Positions 34,417 to 43,649 are shown, numbered from the stretch's first letter. The stretch: DNA of 61,424 nucleotides from Planktomarina sp. (GCA_016780825.1 JADHLF010000009.1:1-61424); one strand, 5' to 3'. Notes: generated by a model not told the origin, from the sequence alone. Made by a program: numbers and translations.

Positions 34417-37400
34417 ATGTTTTGTTCTGATGTCCTTCCTTTTCCACATCGCCGCCTGGCTTGGGCGGAGCTGCAAGCCTGTTCGAATTTCACCTTTTTG
34501 ACCGGAGGCTCGCACCCGGAGGAATATATGGATCGTGCGGCGCTCTTGGGGTTATCGGCGGTGGCTATCGCAGATGTGAATTCTGTGGCGGGCATCGTGC
34601 GGGCACATACTCGAGCGCGGGAGATTGCTCGGCAGGTGGCTGAGCGGCAAGAGTTTGATCGCACCATTGGGTTGATTGGCCCGCCTGCGCCGCCAGGCTT
34701 CCGTCGCAGCGCTTCGGCGCATATTTACAACACACCACGTTTGCTGCCGGCGGCTAAGATTGTCCTAGGGGAGGGTCTGTCCGCAACGCTCTTGCCCAAA
34801 ACGCGGGTCGGCTGGGGCCAGCTGTGCCGTTTGATTTCTCGTGGGCGTTTGCGGGCGGATAAAGGGGGCTGCGATTTGGAATTTGACGATTTGTTGGAAT
34901 TTGGCAGTGATCAGCTGATTTTGCTGCACGCGCCACCTACCTCAAAGGTGCAGCCCGGCGCGCCCTCATGGCGGCCATATCTTCGGAGGTTGACGCGCCG
35001 CTTTTCTGAAGATGTGATGCTGCTCTTATACCCTTGTTATGATGGGCAAGATGAGGTGCATTTTGCCCGCATCGCGGCACTGGCGCGGCGATATTCCTTA
35101 CCACTGCTGGCCTCCGCCGCCCCTATCATGCACCACGGCGCGCGGCGCCGCTTGACCGATACGCTCACCGCCATTCGTCTTGGGGTGCGGGTGGATGCTT
35201 TGGGTCGGTCGGCGCAGGCCAATGCGGAGCAACGTCTGCGCTCTCCTGAGGAAGCGGCCATCCTGTTTCAAGCCTATCCGGAGGCATTGCACAAGACGGC
35301 AGAGGTCATAGAGCAACTTACATTTTCCTTGGATGATTTGCGGTATGAGTATCCTTCGGAATTAAGCGCAGGAGAAAATCCAAGTGATCGGCTGCGCCGC
35401 CTGGCCTATGAGGGGCTCGCGTGGCGCTATCCAAATGGCGCCACTGCGCGGGTGAAAAAGATCATCGAGCATGAGTTGCAGCTGATCGCCAAGCTCAATT
35501 ATGAACCTTATTTCTTGACTGTACATGACATAGTCGCCTTTGCCCGCAGTCGGGGCATTTTGTGTCAAGGGCGTGGATCGGCGGCCAATTCGGTTGTGTG
35601 CTATTGCTTAGGTGTCACCTCGGTCAGCCCGGAGATTGGGACGATGGTGTTTGAACGTTTTGTCTCAGAGGCGCGCAATGAGCCACCCGATATCGACGTA
35701 GATTTTGAGCATGAGCGCCGCGAAGAGGTGATCCAACATATTTATGAGCGCTATGGTCGTCATCGCGCAGGCCTTTGCGCTACGGTGGTGCATTACCGGG
35801 GCAAGCGGGCGATCCGTGAGGTGGGGCGCGCTATGGGCCTATCGGAAGATACCATCGGCGCCTTATCTTCTCAGCTCTGGGGGTTTTTCTCCACCAAAGG
35901 CTTGGAGGCGGAGCGTATGGCCGAGATCGGTCTGGATGCCAGCGATCCGCGTTTGCGCCAAACGATGGCTTTGATCTATGAGGTGATTGGCTTCCCACGG
36001 CATTTGTCTCAACATGTCGGGGGTTTTATCATCACAGATGGCCGGCTGGATGAATTGGTGCCGATTGAGAACGCCACTATGGAAGGGCGGACGGTCATTT
36101 GCTGGGACAAAGATGATATCGACAGTCTGGGCATCTTAAAGGTGGATATTCTCGCCTTGGGCATGCTGACCTGCATCCGTAAGGCCTTTGATTTGATTTC
36201 GGCGCATTACGGTGTGGAGTATACATTGGCCACCCTGCCCCCTGAGGATCCAGCGGTCTATGACATGCTATGCCGGGCGGACAGTCTGGGCGTGTTTCAA
36301 GTGGAAAGCCGGGCGCAGATGAATTTCTTACCGCGCATGCGCCCGCGCTGTTTTTATGATCTTGTTATAGAGGTGGCGATCATTCGTCCGGGCCCTATTC
36401 AAGGAGACATGGTGCATCCCTATATTCGCCGCCGCAATGGGGAGGAACCGGTGAGCTTTCCCTCCGATGCTTTGGGCGCGGTTTTGGGCAAAACTCTCGG
36501 CGTACCTTTATTTCAAGAACAGGCCATGCAAATTGCAATCGTGGGAGCGGGCTTCACGCCAGAGCAGGCCGATCGTCTGCGGCGATCTTTGGCGACGTTT
36601 AAAAAGCATGGCAATGTCAGTGAGTTTAAAACACTTTTCATGAATGGCATGCAGCGCAATGGCTATGACGAGGATTTTGCTGCGCGCTGTTTTTCGCAAA
36701 TTGAAGGCTTCGGCGCCTATGGGTTTCCTGAAAGCCATGCCGCCAGTTTTGCGCTTTTGGTCTATGCGTCCAGTTGGCTTAAATATCATCATCCGGGACT
36801 CTTTGCCTGTGCTTTGTTGAATGCGCAGCCCATGGGGTTTTATGCGCCGGCACAGATTGTCCGTGATGCCCGCGCCCATGGGGTGCAGCTGCGCCCCATT
36901 TGCGTCAATACCAGCTATTGGGACAATGTGATGGAGCCCGATGGCACTGGCGGTTTGGCCCTGCGGCTTGGGTTTCGCCAAATTCAAGCGATGCGTGAGG
37001 AAGATGTTGCATGGCTGACGGCAGCGCGCGGCAATGGGTATCAGGACGTGGAATCGGTTTGGCGTAAAGCTGGTGTGAGTCCAAAAATGATCCAGGCCTT
37101 GGCGGAAGCGGACGCGTTTCACAGCCTTGGGTTGTCGCGCCGCGAGGCGCTTTGGGCCGCCAAGGCCCTCACCGCAAAACGCCCTTTACCGCTCTTTGCG
37201 CAAGACCTTGAAGGGGAAAATATTGCAGAGGATCCAGCCTACCTGCCGCAGATGACAGAGGGGGAGGAGGTGGTGGAAGATTATGTTTCTATGCGCCTGA
37301 CTCTGCGCGCGCATCCCGTGGCCTTAATTCGCCACCGCCTGACGCCTGGCATGGGGCAAAGTCCGGCGCTACCGACCGTCTTAGGTGCGTCGGAAGATCA

Positions 37401-37467
37401 AAAGCCAGATCTGATTGTGAAGCACAGTCCCGCCCATCCAGACACTAATCTCCGGTTAGTCAGATAG
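34417..37467 (+). CDS. dnaE2: error-prone DNA polymerase DnaE2 (ImuC), OB domain missing
   Basis: Translesion C-family polymerase. It begins with a PHP domain (AELQACSNFTFLTGGSHPEE). The palm holds the catalytic acids in PPDIDVDFEHERRE and LKVDILALGML, and the fingers contain PGPIQGDMVHPYIRRR. The DnaE2-type segment QLRPICVNTSYWDNVMEP is also present. The protein is 1016 residues; relatives are about 1050-1150. After LRAHPVALIRHRL the expected C-terminal OB fold is absent, and only a short tail (KHSPAHPDTNLRL) faintly like the family end remains, so an internal deletion is likely. A LexA box lies just upstream. The usual partners imuA and imuB are not adjacent; a thiolase is divergent upstream. 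No good ribosome-binding site precedes the ATG. Confidence 0.93.
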   Translation: MFCSDVLPFPHRRLAWAELQACSNFTFLTGGSHPEEYMDRAALLGLSAVAIADVNSVAGIVRAHTRAREIARQVAERQEFDRTIGLIGPPAPPGFRRSASAHIYNTPRLLPAAKIVLGEGLSATLLPKTRVGWGQLCRLISRGRLRADKGGCDLEFDDLLEFGSDQLILLHAPPTSKVQPGAPSWRPYLRRLTRRFSEDVMLLLYPCYDGQDEVHFARIAALARRYSLPLLASAAPIMHHGARRRLTDTLTAIRLGVRVDALGRSAQANAEQRLRSPEEAAILFQAYPEALHKTAEVIEQLTFSLDDLRYEYPSELSAGENPSDRLRRLAYEGLAWRYPNGATARVKKIIEHELQLIAKLNYEPYFLTVHDIVAFARSRGILCQGRGSAANSVVCYCLGVTSVSPEIGTMVFERFVSEARNEPPDIDVDFEHERREEVIQHIYERYGRHRAGLCATVVHYRGKRAIREVGRAMGLSEDTIGALSSQLWGFFSTKGLEAERMAEIGLDASDPRLRQTMALIYEVIGFPRHLSQHVGGFIITDGRLDELVPIENATMEGRTVICWDKDDIDSLGILKVDILALGMLTCIRKAFDLISAHYGVEYTLATLPPEDPAVYDMLCRADSLGVFQVESRAQMNFLPRMRPRCFYDLVIEVAIIRPGPIQGDMVHPYIRRRNGEEPVSFPSDALGAVLGKTLGVPLFQEQAMQIAIVGAGFTPEQADRLRRSLATFKKHGNVSEFKTLFMNGMQRNGYDEDFAARCFSQIEGFGAYGFPESHAASFALLVYASSWLKYHHPGLFACALLNAQPMGFYAPAQIVRDARAHGVQLRPICVNTSYWDNVMEPDGTGGLALRLGFRQIQAMREEDVAWLTAARGNGYQDVESVWRKAGVSPKMIQALAEADAFHSLGLSRREALWAAKALTAKRPLPLFAQDLEGENIAEDPAYLPQMTEGEEVVEDYVSMRLTLRAHPVALIRHRLTPGMGQSPALPTVLGASEDQKPDLIVKHSPAHPDTNLRLVR

Positions 37468-37595
37468 TTATCTGAAATAGAAAATATGTGTTGCGGGTGC
37501 GGTTCGATGGATTTACCTTCCCTGCAACAGGATCATTTTTGATCTTAAGGCATTTGATAATTTATTTTAACGAACGATATATTGGAGTGCCTTAT

Positions 37596-38099
37596 ATGAG
37601 TACTAAACATTGGTTCTTATTGCAATATAAACCAAATTCTCATCGCCTAGCTTTGCCCAATCTACATCGTCAAGGGTTTGAGACTTTTCTGCCGGTGCAA
37701 GATGTCACCCAGCGGTATTCAACAAAATTTGTTCAGCAGACGCGCCCTCTTTTTCCTGGCTATATGTTTGTGTCTTTTGCCCTGGACACCGCGCCATGGC
37801 GTAAGATTAATTCAACTGTCGGTGTCGCGCGGTTGGTCAGCTTCGATGGCCAGCCCAAGGCCCTGCCGCCCGATCTTATCGCCGGGCTCATGGCGCGTTG
37901 TGACATTCAGGGCAGGATCTTGCCGCCCGATCAGTTTGCACCGGGCGATCAGCTCCAAGTTAAGAGTGGACCTTTCGCAGATTACATCGCTACCATTGAA
38001 AAGATTGATGCCGAAAACCGCATTTGGCTGCTGATGGAGTTTATGGGGCAAAAAACCCGGATGGCGGTCCAGCCGGGGCAAGTGCAGTTAACAAAATAA
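37596..38099 (+). CDS. RfaH/NusG-like antiterminator paralogue
   Basis: A 167-residue NusG paralogue. The NGN domain has KHWFLLQYKPNSH, the conserved PLFPGYMFV at about residues 50-58 and an STVGVARLVSF segment. The C-terminal KOW-like domain contains PGDQLQVKSGPFADY. RfaH-type proteins bind paused RNA polymerase at specific operon leaders and allow long transcripts, often of surface-polysaccharide or secretion genes. No such operon is next to it. The ATG at 37596 has TTGGAG upstream; a longer frame from 37488 lies in AT-rich DNA. It follows the truncated end of dnaE2 across a 128-base AT-rich spacer. Confidence 0.85.
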   Translation: MSTKHWFLLQYKPNSHRLALPNLHRQGFETFLPVQDVTQRYSTKFVQQTRPLFPGYMFVSFALDTAPWRKINSTVGVARLVSFDGQPKALPPDLIAGLMARCDIQGRILPPDQFAPGDQLQVKSGPFADYIATIEKIDAENRIWLLMEFMGQKTRMAVQPGQVQLTK

Positions 38100-38109
38100 G
38101 ATCGCCTTG

Positions 38110-39222
38110 CTAGGCTGATTGCAGGCGCTTGAGCAGCGATAGGCCCGCAAACCCATCTACGGGCAGATGCTGTGCGGCTTGGTAGGCCTCAATGGCAATT
38201 TCCGTATTTGGTCCGGCAAAACCATCTGCGCCGATGGTATCAAATCCCAATGCCGTCAAGCGGGATTGGATGAATTTCATCTCAGCTTGTGTGAGGCCGC
38301 GGGCATCGCCGCCGGGCGGAAAGCGCAGCGCCGGCGCGCCCTGAAGGCGGTCTGATAAATGCCCGAGCGCAATCGCGTAGCTTTGTGCATTGTTATAGCC
38401 CAAAAGGGCATTGAAATTCTCTGAAACCACAAAAGCAAGACTGTTAACCCCGCCGGGCAAAATGAGCTTGGACTTATAGCAGCGCGGATCGTCGCTCATA
38501 AAGCGCAGACCCTGGCGCGTCCATGCCTCTCGGGAGCGTGGCGGCAGATGGCGCAGCATGTGCAAATCCGCTGGCTCTGGCAGCTGGACCACCGTACCCC
38601 AGGGCACATCTGCCTTCCAGCCGTGGCAGACGAGGAAATGCGCCGTTGAGACCAGCGCATCTGCGGGATCCTCGGCCCAAATATCTGGTCGGCCATTTCT
38701 GGCAGAAACGGCGAAATCAATGTAAGATTTGGGCATGAATTGCGTGTGGCCCATGGCTCCGGCCCAACTGCCCAGCATTTGATCAGGCGATTTTATGCCC
38801 CGGGTGACAATTTCGAAGGCGGCCAAAAGCTGTGCTTCGAACATGGCGGCACGGCGGCCTTGTGCTGCCAAAGTTGCCAAGGCTGAAATGACGGGCACAT
38901 CTCCGCGAATGCTGCCGTAATTGCTTTCTAATCCCCAAATTGCGGCAACTACATGGCGATCTACCTGATAGTCTGCCTCAATTTGGTCAAAAACCTCTAC
39001 ATGTTTTTGCAAAGCGGCTTGGCCCTCAGCAATGCGCCCCGGGCTGACGGTCAATTCGATATAGTGTTGCAGGGTTTTGCGGGCCTCGGGTTGGCTCATG
39101 TCGGCCTGCGCGCTGTTCTGCGTCGCGGTCAAATAGGGCGAAACCTCAGACAATAGTGCAGGTGAAACACCATAAGCTGCGGCGCGACTCAAAAAGTCAG
39201 ATTTCCAGCTTTCAAACGTCAT
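38110..39222 (-). CDS. MltB-type lytic murein transglycosylase without visible signal peptide
   Basis: A 370-residue SLT_2 (MltB-like) peptidoglycan lyase. The catalytic Glu is in AIWGLESNYGSIRGD (about residue 99), GAMGHTQFMPKSY is the typical second motif, and the last 60 residues form a peptidoglycan-binding domain (LGFDTIGADGFAGPNTEIAIEAYQ region). Relatives start with a signal peptide, but this one begins MTFESWKSDFLSRAA, the point where the mature protein would normally start. Its ATG overlaps the rnr stop codon by 4 bases, and no in-frame upstream start exists. Either export is lost, a signal is supplied differently, or the gene is decaying. The enzyme core looks intact. Confidence 0.88.
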   Translation of the reverse strand: MTFESWKSDFLSRAAAYGVSPALLSEVSPYLTATQNSAQADMSQPEARKTLQHYIELTVSPGRIAEGQAALQKHVEVFDQIEADYQVDRHVVAAIWGLESNYGSIRGDVPVISALATLAAQGRRAAMFEAQLLAAFEIVTRGIKSPDQMLGSWAGAMGHTQFMPKSYIDFAVSARNGRPDIWAEDPADALVSTAHFLVCHGWKADVPWGTVVQLPEPADLHMLRHLPPRSREAWTRQGLRFMSDDPRCYKSKLILPGGVNSLAFVVSENFNALLGYNNAQSYAIALGHLSDRLQGAPALRFPPGGDARGLTQAEMKFIQSRLTALGFDTIGADGFAGPNTEIAIEAYQAAQHLPVDGFAGLSLLKRLQSA

Positions 39223-41465
39223 TGCCGTTTTCTGGTAACCTTTCTGGATTTGCCCTTCTTGGGCCCCCGCCGGTTGCTTGCCGATGCATTTTTGCGTTGT
39301 CGCGGCCGTGTTTGCAACTTTGATTCTTCAAGCTCCAATAATTCGAGCAAGATGCCCCCTGTGGTTGGCGTGGTTTCTGACAGTCGCACAACCACAGATT
39401 GACCAAGGCTGATGACCGTGCCGCTGTCCGTACCGCGCAGGGTTTGACTGTCCGCATCATGTTCGAAATATTCCCGCCCCAAGGAGCGAATAGGCACCAA
39501 TCCATCTGCACCGGTCTCATCAAGTTTCACAAATATGCCAAACCGCGCGATGCCTGAAATGCGCCCGCTGAATTCATTTCCCACGCGTTCTGACATGTAG
39601 CTGGCAAGATAGCGGTCTGTCGTGTCGCGCTCTGCCAACATCGAGCGCCGCTCTGTTTCGCTGATATGTTTGGCAGTCTCGTCTAGCATTTCGATATCCT
39701 GCGGTGACAGGCCATCTGACGCCCACCCATGGGCTGAAACCAAGGCACGGTGCAGCAAAAGATCCGCATAGCGCCGTATGGGCGATGTGAAATGTGCATA
39801 ATTCTGAAGCGCCAATCCGAAGTGCGACATGTTTTGTGTACTATAGTAAGCTTGAGTCATGGAACGTAATGTTGAAAGATTGATTAATTCTGCTTCATCT
39901 TTTCCGGCGGCAGCCTTTAATAATTGATTAAGATGCCGCGTTTGCAATAGCTGACCCTTTGCCAGGACCAGCCCCACAGATTTTGCAGTTTCGCGCAGAG
40001 AGTCTAATTTTTCGGGGCTTGGTTCCTCGTGAACACGGAACAAGAGCGGCTGTTTCTTGGCGATCAAAGTTTCTGCCGCGGCCACATTCGCCAGCACCAT
40101 ACATTCCTCGATCAAACGGTGGGCGTCTAAGCGTTCTGAGAAATTAACCGAAGCAACCTTGCCGCTGTCTGATAGGGAAATTTTGCGTTCCGGCAGGTCC
40201 AGTTCCAAGGGTTGCCGGGCTTCGCGCGCCTGTTTCAGGGCGGCATAGGCCGCAAATAGGGGGGTGAGCACAGTGTCAACCAAAGGTGCGGCGCGTTCGG
40301 AGGGATCTCCATCCACGGCGGCTTGGGCCTCTTCATAGGAGAGCGAGGCCGGCGAACGCATCAGCCCCCGCACAAACCGATGTGACAGTTTTTCGCCTGT
40401 TGAAGAGAGCTTCATTTCGACCGCGATGCAGGGCCTTTTGACCCCTTCATGCAGCGAGCAAAGATCGCCAGATAGGCGATCAGGCAACATGGGGACAACG
40501 CGGTCTGGGAAGTAGGTTGAATTTCCGCGCTTGCGTGCCTCGGCGTCCAAAGCCGATCCGGCTGTTACATAATGGGCGACATCGGCGATGGCGACCCAAA
40601 GCAGAAAGCCTCCAGGGTTCTTAGGATCTTCATCCAGAAGAGCGCAGCAGGCATCATCATGGTCTCGCGCATCGGCCGGGTCGATGGTGATCAAAGGTAA
40701 ATCTGTAAGATCAACGCGGCCTTTTGATGTCGCGGGTTTGGCCGCGTCTGCTTGCGCCATAACCGCATCGGGAAAGGCATCGGGAATTCCATGTTGATGA
40801 ATGGCAATCAGCGATATCGCTTTGGGGGCGGAAGGATCTCCCAACCGCTCCACCACGCGCGCGCGAGGCAGGCCCAGGCGGCCCCTTGGACCGGACTGTT
40901 CGGCTTCGACCAATTCTCCGTCTTTGGCCTCACCCGTTGCATCCGCAGCAACAAGCCATTCTTTGCCTTCTCCCTTATCAATCGACACAATGCGCCCACC
41001 CTCCGCTGTGAGGCGGAAAATACCTAAGAGGCGTTTGGGATTGGTTCCAATCGCACGAATCATTTGACCCGTATATTGATAGCCGTCCTCATCGGGTGTG
41101 GGGGTAAGCCGTGCCAAAAGGCGATCACCCTGTGCTAAAGCCGGCTCTCCTTGACGGCTGCGCATGAGTATCTTGGGCAAATGGCCCGTGCCTTCCCATT
41201 CCAGCGGCACGGCGAACATATCGCCTTGTGAGTCCGGACCCAGCATTTGCAGAACGGAAACAGGGGGTAAGCTATTGGGATCATTGAGCCGCCGCCGCCG
41301 TTGCATGAGGTGGCCCTCGGCCTCTAACTCTTTCAGCATCTGTTTGAGATCAATGCGCGCAGCACCTTTTATGCCAAAAGCTTTGGCAATATCTCGTTTC
41401 GAGGATTTTTCTGGGTGCGCGCGGATCCATTCGAGAATCTCCGCCTGTGAAGGAATTTTAGCCAT
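39219..41465 (-). CDS. rnr: ribonuclease R
   Basis: Processive 3'-5' exoribonuclease (748 residues) able to degrade structured RNA and involved in tmRNA-linked mRNA decay. An N-terminal winged-helix region (residues about 1-60) is followed by cold-shock-like domains. The RNB catalytic domain has the metal-binding cluster TIDPADARDHDDA, and an S1 domain follows at about 640-720. The tail is Lys/Arg-rich (RPRQRKNASASNRRGPKKG). Its stop overlaps the start of the mltB-like gene. Confidence 0.97.
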   Translation of the reverse strand: MAKIPSQAEILEWIRAHPEKSSKRDIAKAFGIKGAARIDLKQMLKELEAEGHLMQRRRRLNDPNSLPPVSVLQMLGPDSQGDMFAVPLEWEGTGHLPKILMRSRQGEPALAQGDRLLARLTPTPDEDGYQYTGQMIRAIGTNPKRLLGIFRLTAEGGRIVSIDKGEGKEWLVAADATGEAKDGELVEAEQSGPRGRLGLPRARVVERLGDPSAPKAISLIAIHQHGIPDAFPDAVMAQADAAKPATSKGRVDLTDLPLITIDPADARDHDDACCALLDEDPKNPGGFLLWVAIADVAHYVTAGSALDAEARKRGNSTYFPDRVVPMLPDRLSGDLCSLHEGVKRPCIAVEMKLSSTGEKLSHRFVRGLMRSPASLSYEEAQAAVDGDPSERAAPLVDTVLTPLFAAYAALKQAREARQPLELDLPERKISLSDSGKVASVNFSERLDAHRLIEECMVLANVAAAETLIAKKQPLLFRVHEEPSPEKLDSLRETAKSVGLVLAKGQLLQTRHLNQLLKAAAGKDEAELINLSTLRSMTQAYYSTQNMSHFGLALQNYAHFTSPIRRYADLLLHRALVSAHGWASDGLSPQDIEMLDETAKHISETERRSMLAERDTTDRYLASYMSERVGNEFSGRISGIARFGIFVKLDETGADGLVPIRSLGREYFEHDADSQTLRGTDSGTVISLGQSVVVRLSETTPTTGGILLELLELEESKLQTRPRQRKNASASNRRGPKKGKSRKVTRKRQ

Positions 41466-41556
41466 GATAGCCCGATATCACGCGGATGCGACATTCTAAA
41501 CCCTTGGGTTGTGTTCGGGAGTGTTTTAGTCGGTGGAGATAAAGTGGAGATAAGAT

Positions 41557-41976
41557 ATGAAATACTTGTTAGCGGCCCTTGTTTTGATCTGCGGATCGGT
41601 TTCCGCGCAGAGTTATCAAACAGGTGATTTGACGATCACCGGTGCCTTTTCATATCCGACCACCGGCCGCAGCGGCGCAGGATATTTCACCTTGACCAAC
41701 GAAGGTGCAGAGGATGCGCTTGTGGGCGCCCAAGCAGATTACCCAAAGGTTATGCTCCACAAGTCCATGATGAAAGATGGGGTCATGACGATGGAGCACC
41801 AAATGCGCGTGGTGGTTCCGACGCAGGGCCAAGTCGACTTCGCACCGGGCGGCTATCATGTCATGTTTATGGGGCTTAAAGACGGCTGGAACCTTGGCGA
41901 CGACATCAAGGCCACTTTGATTTTTGAGAAGTCTGGCAGCCTAGATGTGATTTTTAAAGTGATCGAGCGTCCGTAA
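41557..41976 (+). CDS. periplasmic copper chaperone PCu(A)C
   Basis: A 139-residue DUF461/PCu(A)C protein with a signal peptide (residues 1-17, cleavage near SVSAQ). The copper ligands are visible as the H/M pair in MLHKSMM, and further Met and His residues in MTMEHQM and GGYHVMFMGL. These proteins deliver Cu(I) to the CuA or CuB site of cytochrome oxidase, fitting the respiratory genes elsewhere in the window. It sits alone between rnr (divergent) and aroC (convergent, 8-base gap). Confidence 0.92.
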   Translation: MKYLLAALVLICGSVSAQSYQTGDLTITGAFSYPTTGRSGAGYFTLTNEGAEDALVGAQADYPKVMLHKSMMKDGVMTMEHQMRVVVPTQGQVDFAPGGYHVMFMGLKDGWNLGDDIKATLIFEKSGSLDVIFKVIERP

Positions 41977-41984
41977 TACCGCCC

Positions 41985-43088
41985 TTATTTACCGATCTCG
42001 CCCTGATTGGCGCCGATCTGGCCGCGGTGCAACAACAGGTGATCCAAAAGCACGCAGGCCATCATTGCCTCGCCAACAGGTACTGCTCTAATCCCGACAC
42101 AGGGATCATGGCGGCCCTTGGTGATAATTTCTGTGTTCTCGCCAGATTTTGTGATTGTTTTTCGAGCCGTCAGGATGGAGGACGTGGGCTTTACAGCGAA
42201 ACGCACCACCACGTCTTGACCCGTGCTAATTCCGCCCAAGACCCCACCTGCATGGTTCGAGCTGTAAATTGGCCCGTCCGGCCCCATTGAAATTTCATCT
42301 GCATTGGCTTCACCGGTGAGTTCCGCTGCGGCCATTCCATCGCCAATTTCCACTGCTTTGACAGCGTTGATGCTCATCATAGCTGCGGCCAAATCTGTGT
42401 CGAGCTTGGCGTAAATTGGCGCGCCGAGGCCGGCGGGAACTCCTGAGGCGATGACCTCGATAACGGCGCCGACGGAACTGCCCGATTTGCGCAGATCGTC
42501 GAGATAGGTGGCCCAATCTCGAGCGGCCTGTGGATCGGGAGTCCAGAAGGGATTTTGTTCAATCTGCGACAAGTCACACAATTCACGATTGATCTTATGG
42601 GGTCCCATCTGACACATGAATCCGGTAATTTTAAGCGACGGCGCGAGCATTTTGATGGCTTCGCGTGCCAATCCACCTGCCGCCACCCGTGCCGCGGTTT
42701 CACGTGCGGAACTGCGCCCACCGCCGCGGTAATCACGAATACCGTATTTCTGCCAATAGGTGATATCGGCATGACCTGGGCGAAACTTATCCATGATATC
42801 GCTGTAGTCTTTGGACCTCTGATCGGTGTTCTCGATCATCAGCTGCACGGGCGTGCCGGTGGTTTTGCCTTCAAATACGCCGGACAGAATTTTTACCTGA
42901 TCGGCTTCTCGTCGCTGCGTTGTGTATTTATTTTGTCCTGGTTTGCGCTTGTCGAGCCACTGCTGAATCATAGCTTCGTTGATCGTAACGCCCGGAGGGC
43001 AGCCATCCACCGTCGCACCAAGGGCTGGGCCATGGCTTTCACCCCAGGTCGTGACACGAAACAAATGTCCAAAACTGTTTAAGCTCAT
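41985..43088 (-). CDS. aroC: chorismate synthase
   Basis: Last shared step to aromatic amino acids: converts EPSP to chorismate with reduced FMN. The 367-residue protein has all three signatures: GESHGPALGATVDGCPPG at the N-terminus, GGGRSSARETAARVAAG in the middle and RHDPCVGIRAVPVGEAM near the C-terminus. The ATG at 43088 with AGGAG upstream fits the family; the longer frame is spurious. It reads away from a 560-base gene-free region. Confidence 0.98.
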   Translation of the reverse strand: MSLNSFGHLFRVTTWGESHGPALGATVDGCPPGVTINEAMIQQWLDKRKPGQNKYTTQRREADQVKILSGVFEGKTTGTPVQLMIENTDQRSKDYSDIMDKFRPGHADITYWQKYGIRDYRGGGRSSARETAARVAAGGLAREAIKMLAPSLKITGFMCQMGPHKINRELCDLSQIEQNPFWTPDPQAARDWATYLDDLRKSGSSVGAVIEVIASGVPAGLGAPIYAKLDTDLAAAMMSINAVKAVEIGDGMAAAELTGEANADEISMGPDGPIYSSNHAGGVLGGISTGQDVVVRFAVKPTSSILTARKTITKSGENTEIITKGRHDPCVGIRAVPVGEAMMACVLLDHLLLHRGQIGANQGEIGK

Positions 43089-43310
43089 GGTGCATCTCCT
43101 TTGACCTTGCAATATCGCTGCCGGCGTGGTGGAGCAAGGCCTATAGCGCGGGTCATCGGCTGACCAGGCGCGATGACGCGGCGATAATGAGAGCAAATCG
43201 GGCGCATTTTCGGCGATATGGGACAATTGAGCAACTCAATATGGCTAAAAAATAATTGATTTCTACCCTGGATTGAGGGTGTATAAATATATTTTCTATC
43301 AATCAACCGG

Positions 43311-43325
43311 TTAACGTTTTGTTAA
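43311..43325 (+). promoter_or_regulatory. CtrA-type site (TTAA-N7-TTAA)
   Basis: TTAACGTTTTGTTAA matches the full CtrA recognition pattern TTAA-N7-TTAA. CtrA is the cell-cycle and, in Rhodobacterales, motility/gene-transfer-agent response regulator. It is 223 bases from aroC and 325 bases from the lipoprotein start, so the controlled transcript is unclear. Confidence 0.55.
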
Positions 43326-43589
43326 GGTGCTTTATATAAGCGGGAAGTTAAATATTTACCCGCTAAACAAGAAAAATTCTGCCGGTGCGCGAGATATATG
43401 TCGAAAATTTGCAACACTATGCGCCATCTTTGGGTGTGATGACCTTCCGCAAATGATTAAAATGCGTAGTCAATTCGACAGGAACATAGGGTGTGGACGC
43501 AGAAAATGTAGCGAGTAAACGTTTGGAATTATAAAAATTAGTTTAAAATACTCCATTACCTTTTTGTGACGTTAAGAAATTTTACAACA

Positions 43590-43623
43590 GGTTGTGGTTT
43601 GGTTGTTTCCAAATGACACAACC
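43590..43623 (+). promoter_or_regulatory. leader hairpin of the small lipoprotein gene
   Basis: GGTTGTG (43590-43596) pairs with CACAACC (43617-43623), and inside it TTTGG pairs with CCAAA around a TTGTTT loop. The 12-bp interrupted stem ends 26 bases before the start codon and is not followed by T residues, so it looks like a structured 5' leader or operator rather than a terminator. Confidence 0.5.
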
Positions 43624-43649
43624 GTAACATTGGATGAGAGAGAATTATA

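Larger units (their letters stand above)
43089..43649. other. AT-rich gene-free region with regulatory-looking structure
   Basis: About 560 bases without a credible ORF between aroC and the small lipoprotein. It contains a GGTCA/TGACC hairpin (43151-43165), a CtrA-type site (43311-43325), an AGCGGG/CCCGCT inverted repeat (43339-43364) and a longer hairpin before the lipoprotein (43590-43623). An undetected small RNA is possible; no conserved RNA family was recognised. Confidence 0.5.

Noticed and set aside
34428..34443. Second LexA-like repeat GTTC-N7-CTTC within the dnaE2 start
   Set aside because: One half is imperfect and it lies in coding sequence; the upstream GAAC-N7-GAAC site explains control.
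43327..43518. 63-codon open frame after the CtrA-type site
   Set aside because: It begins with GTG without a ribosome-binding site, lies in AT-rich structured DNA and resembles nothing.
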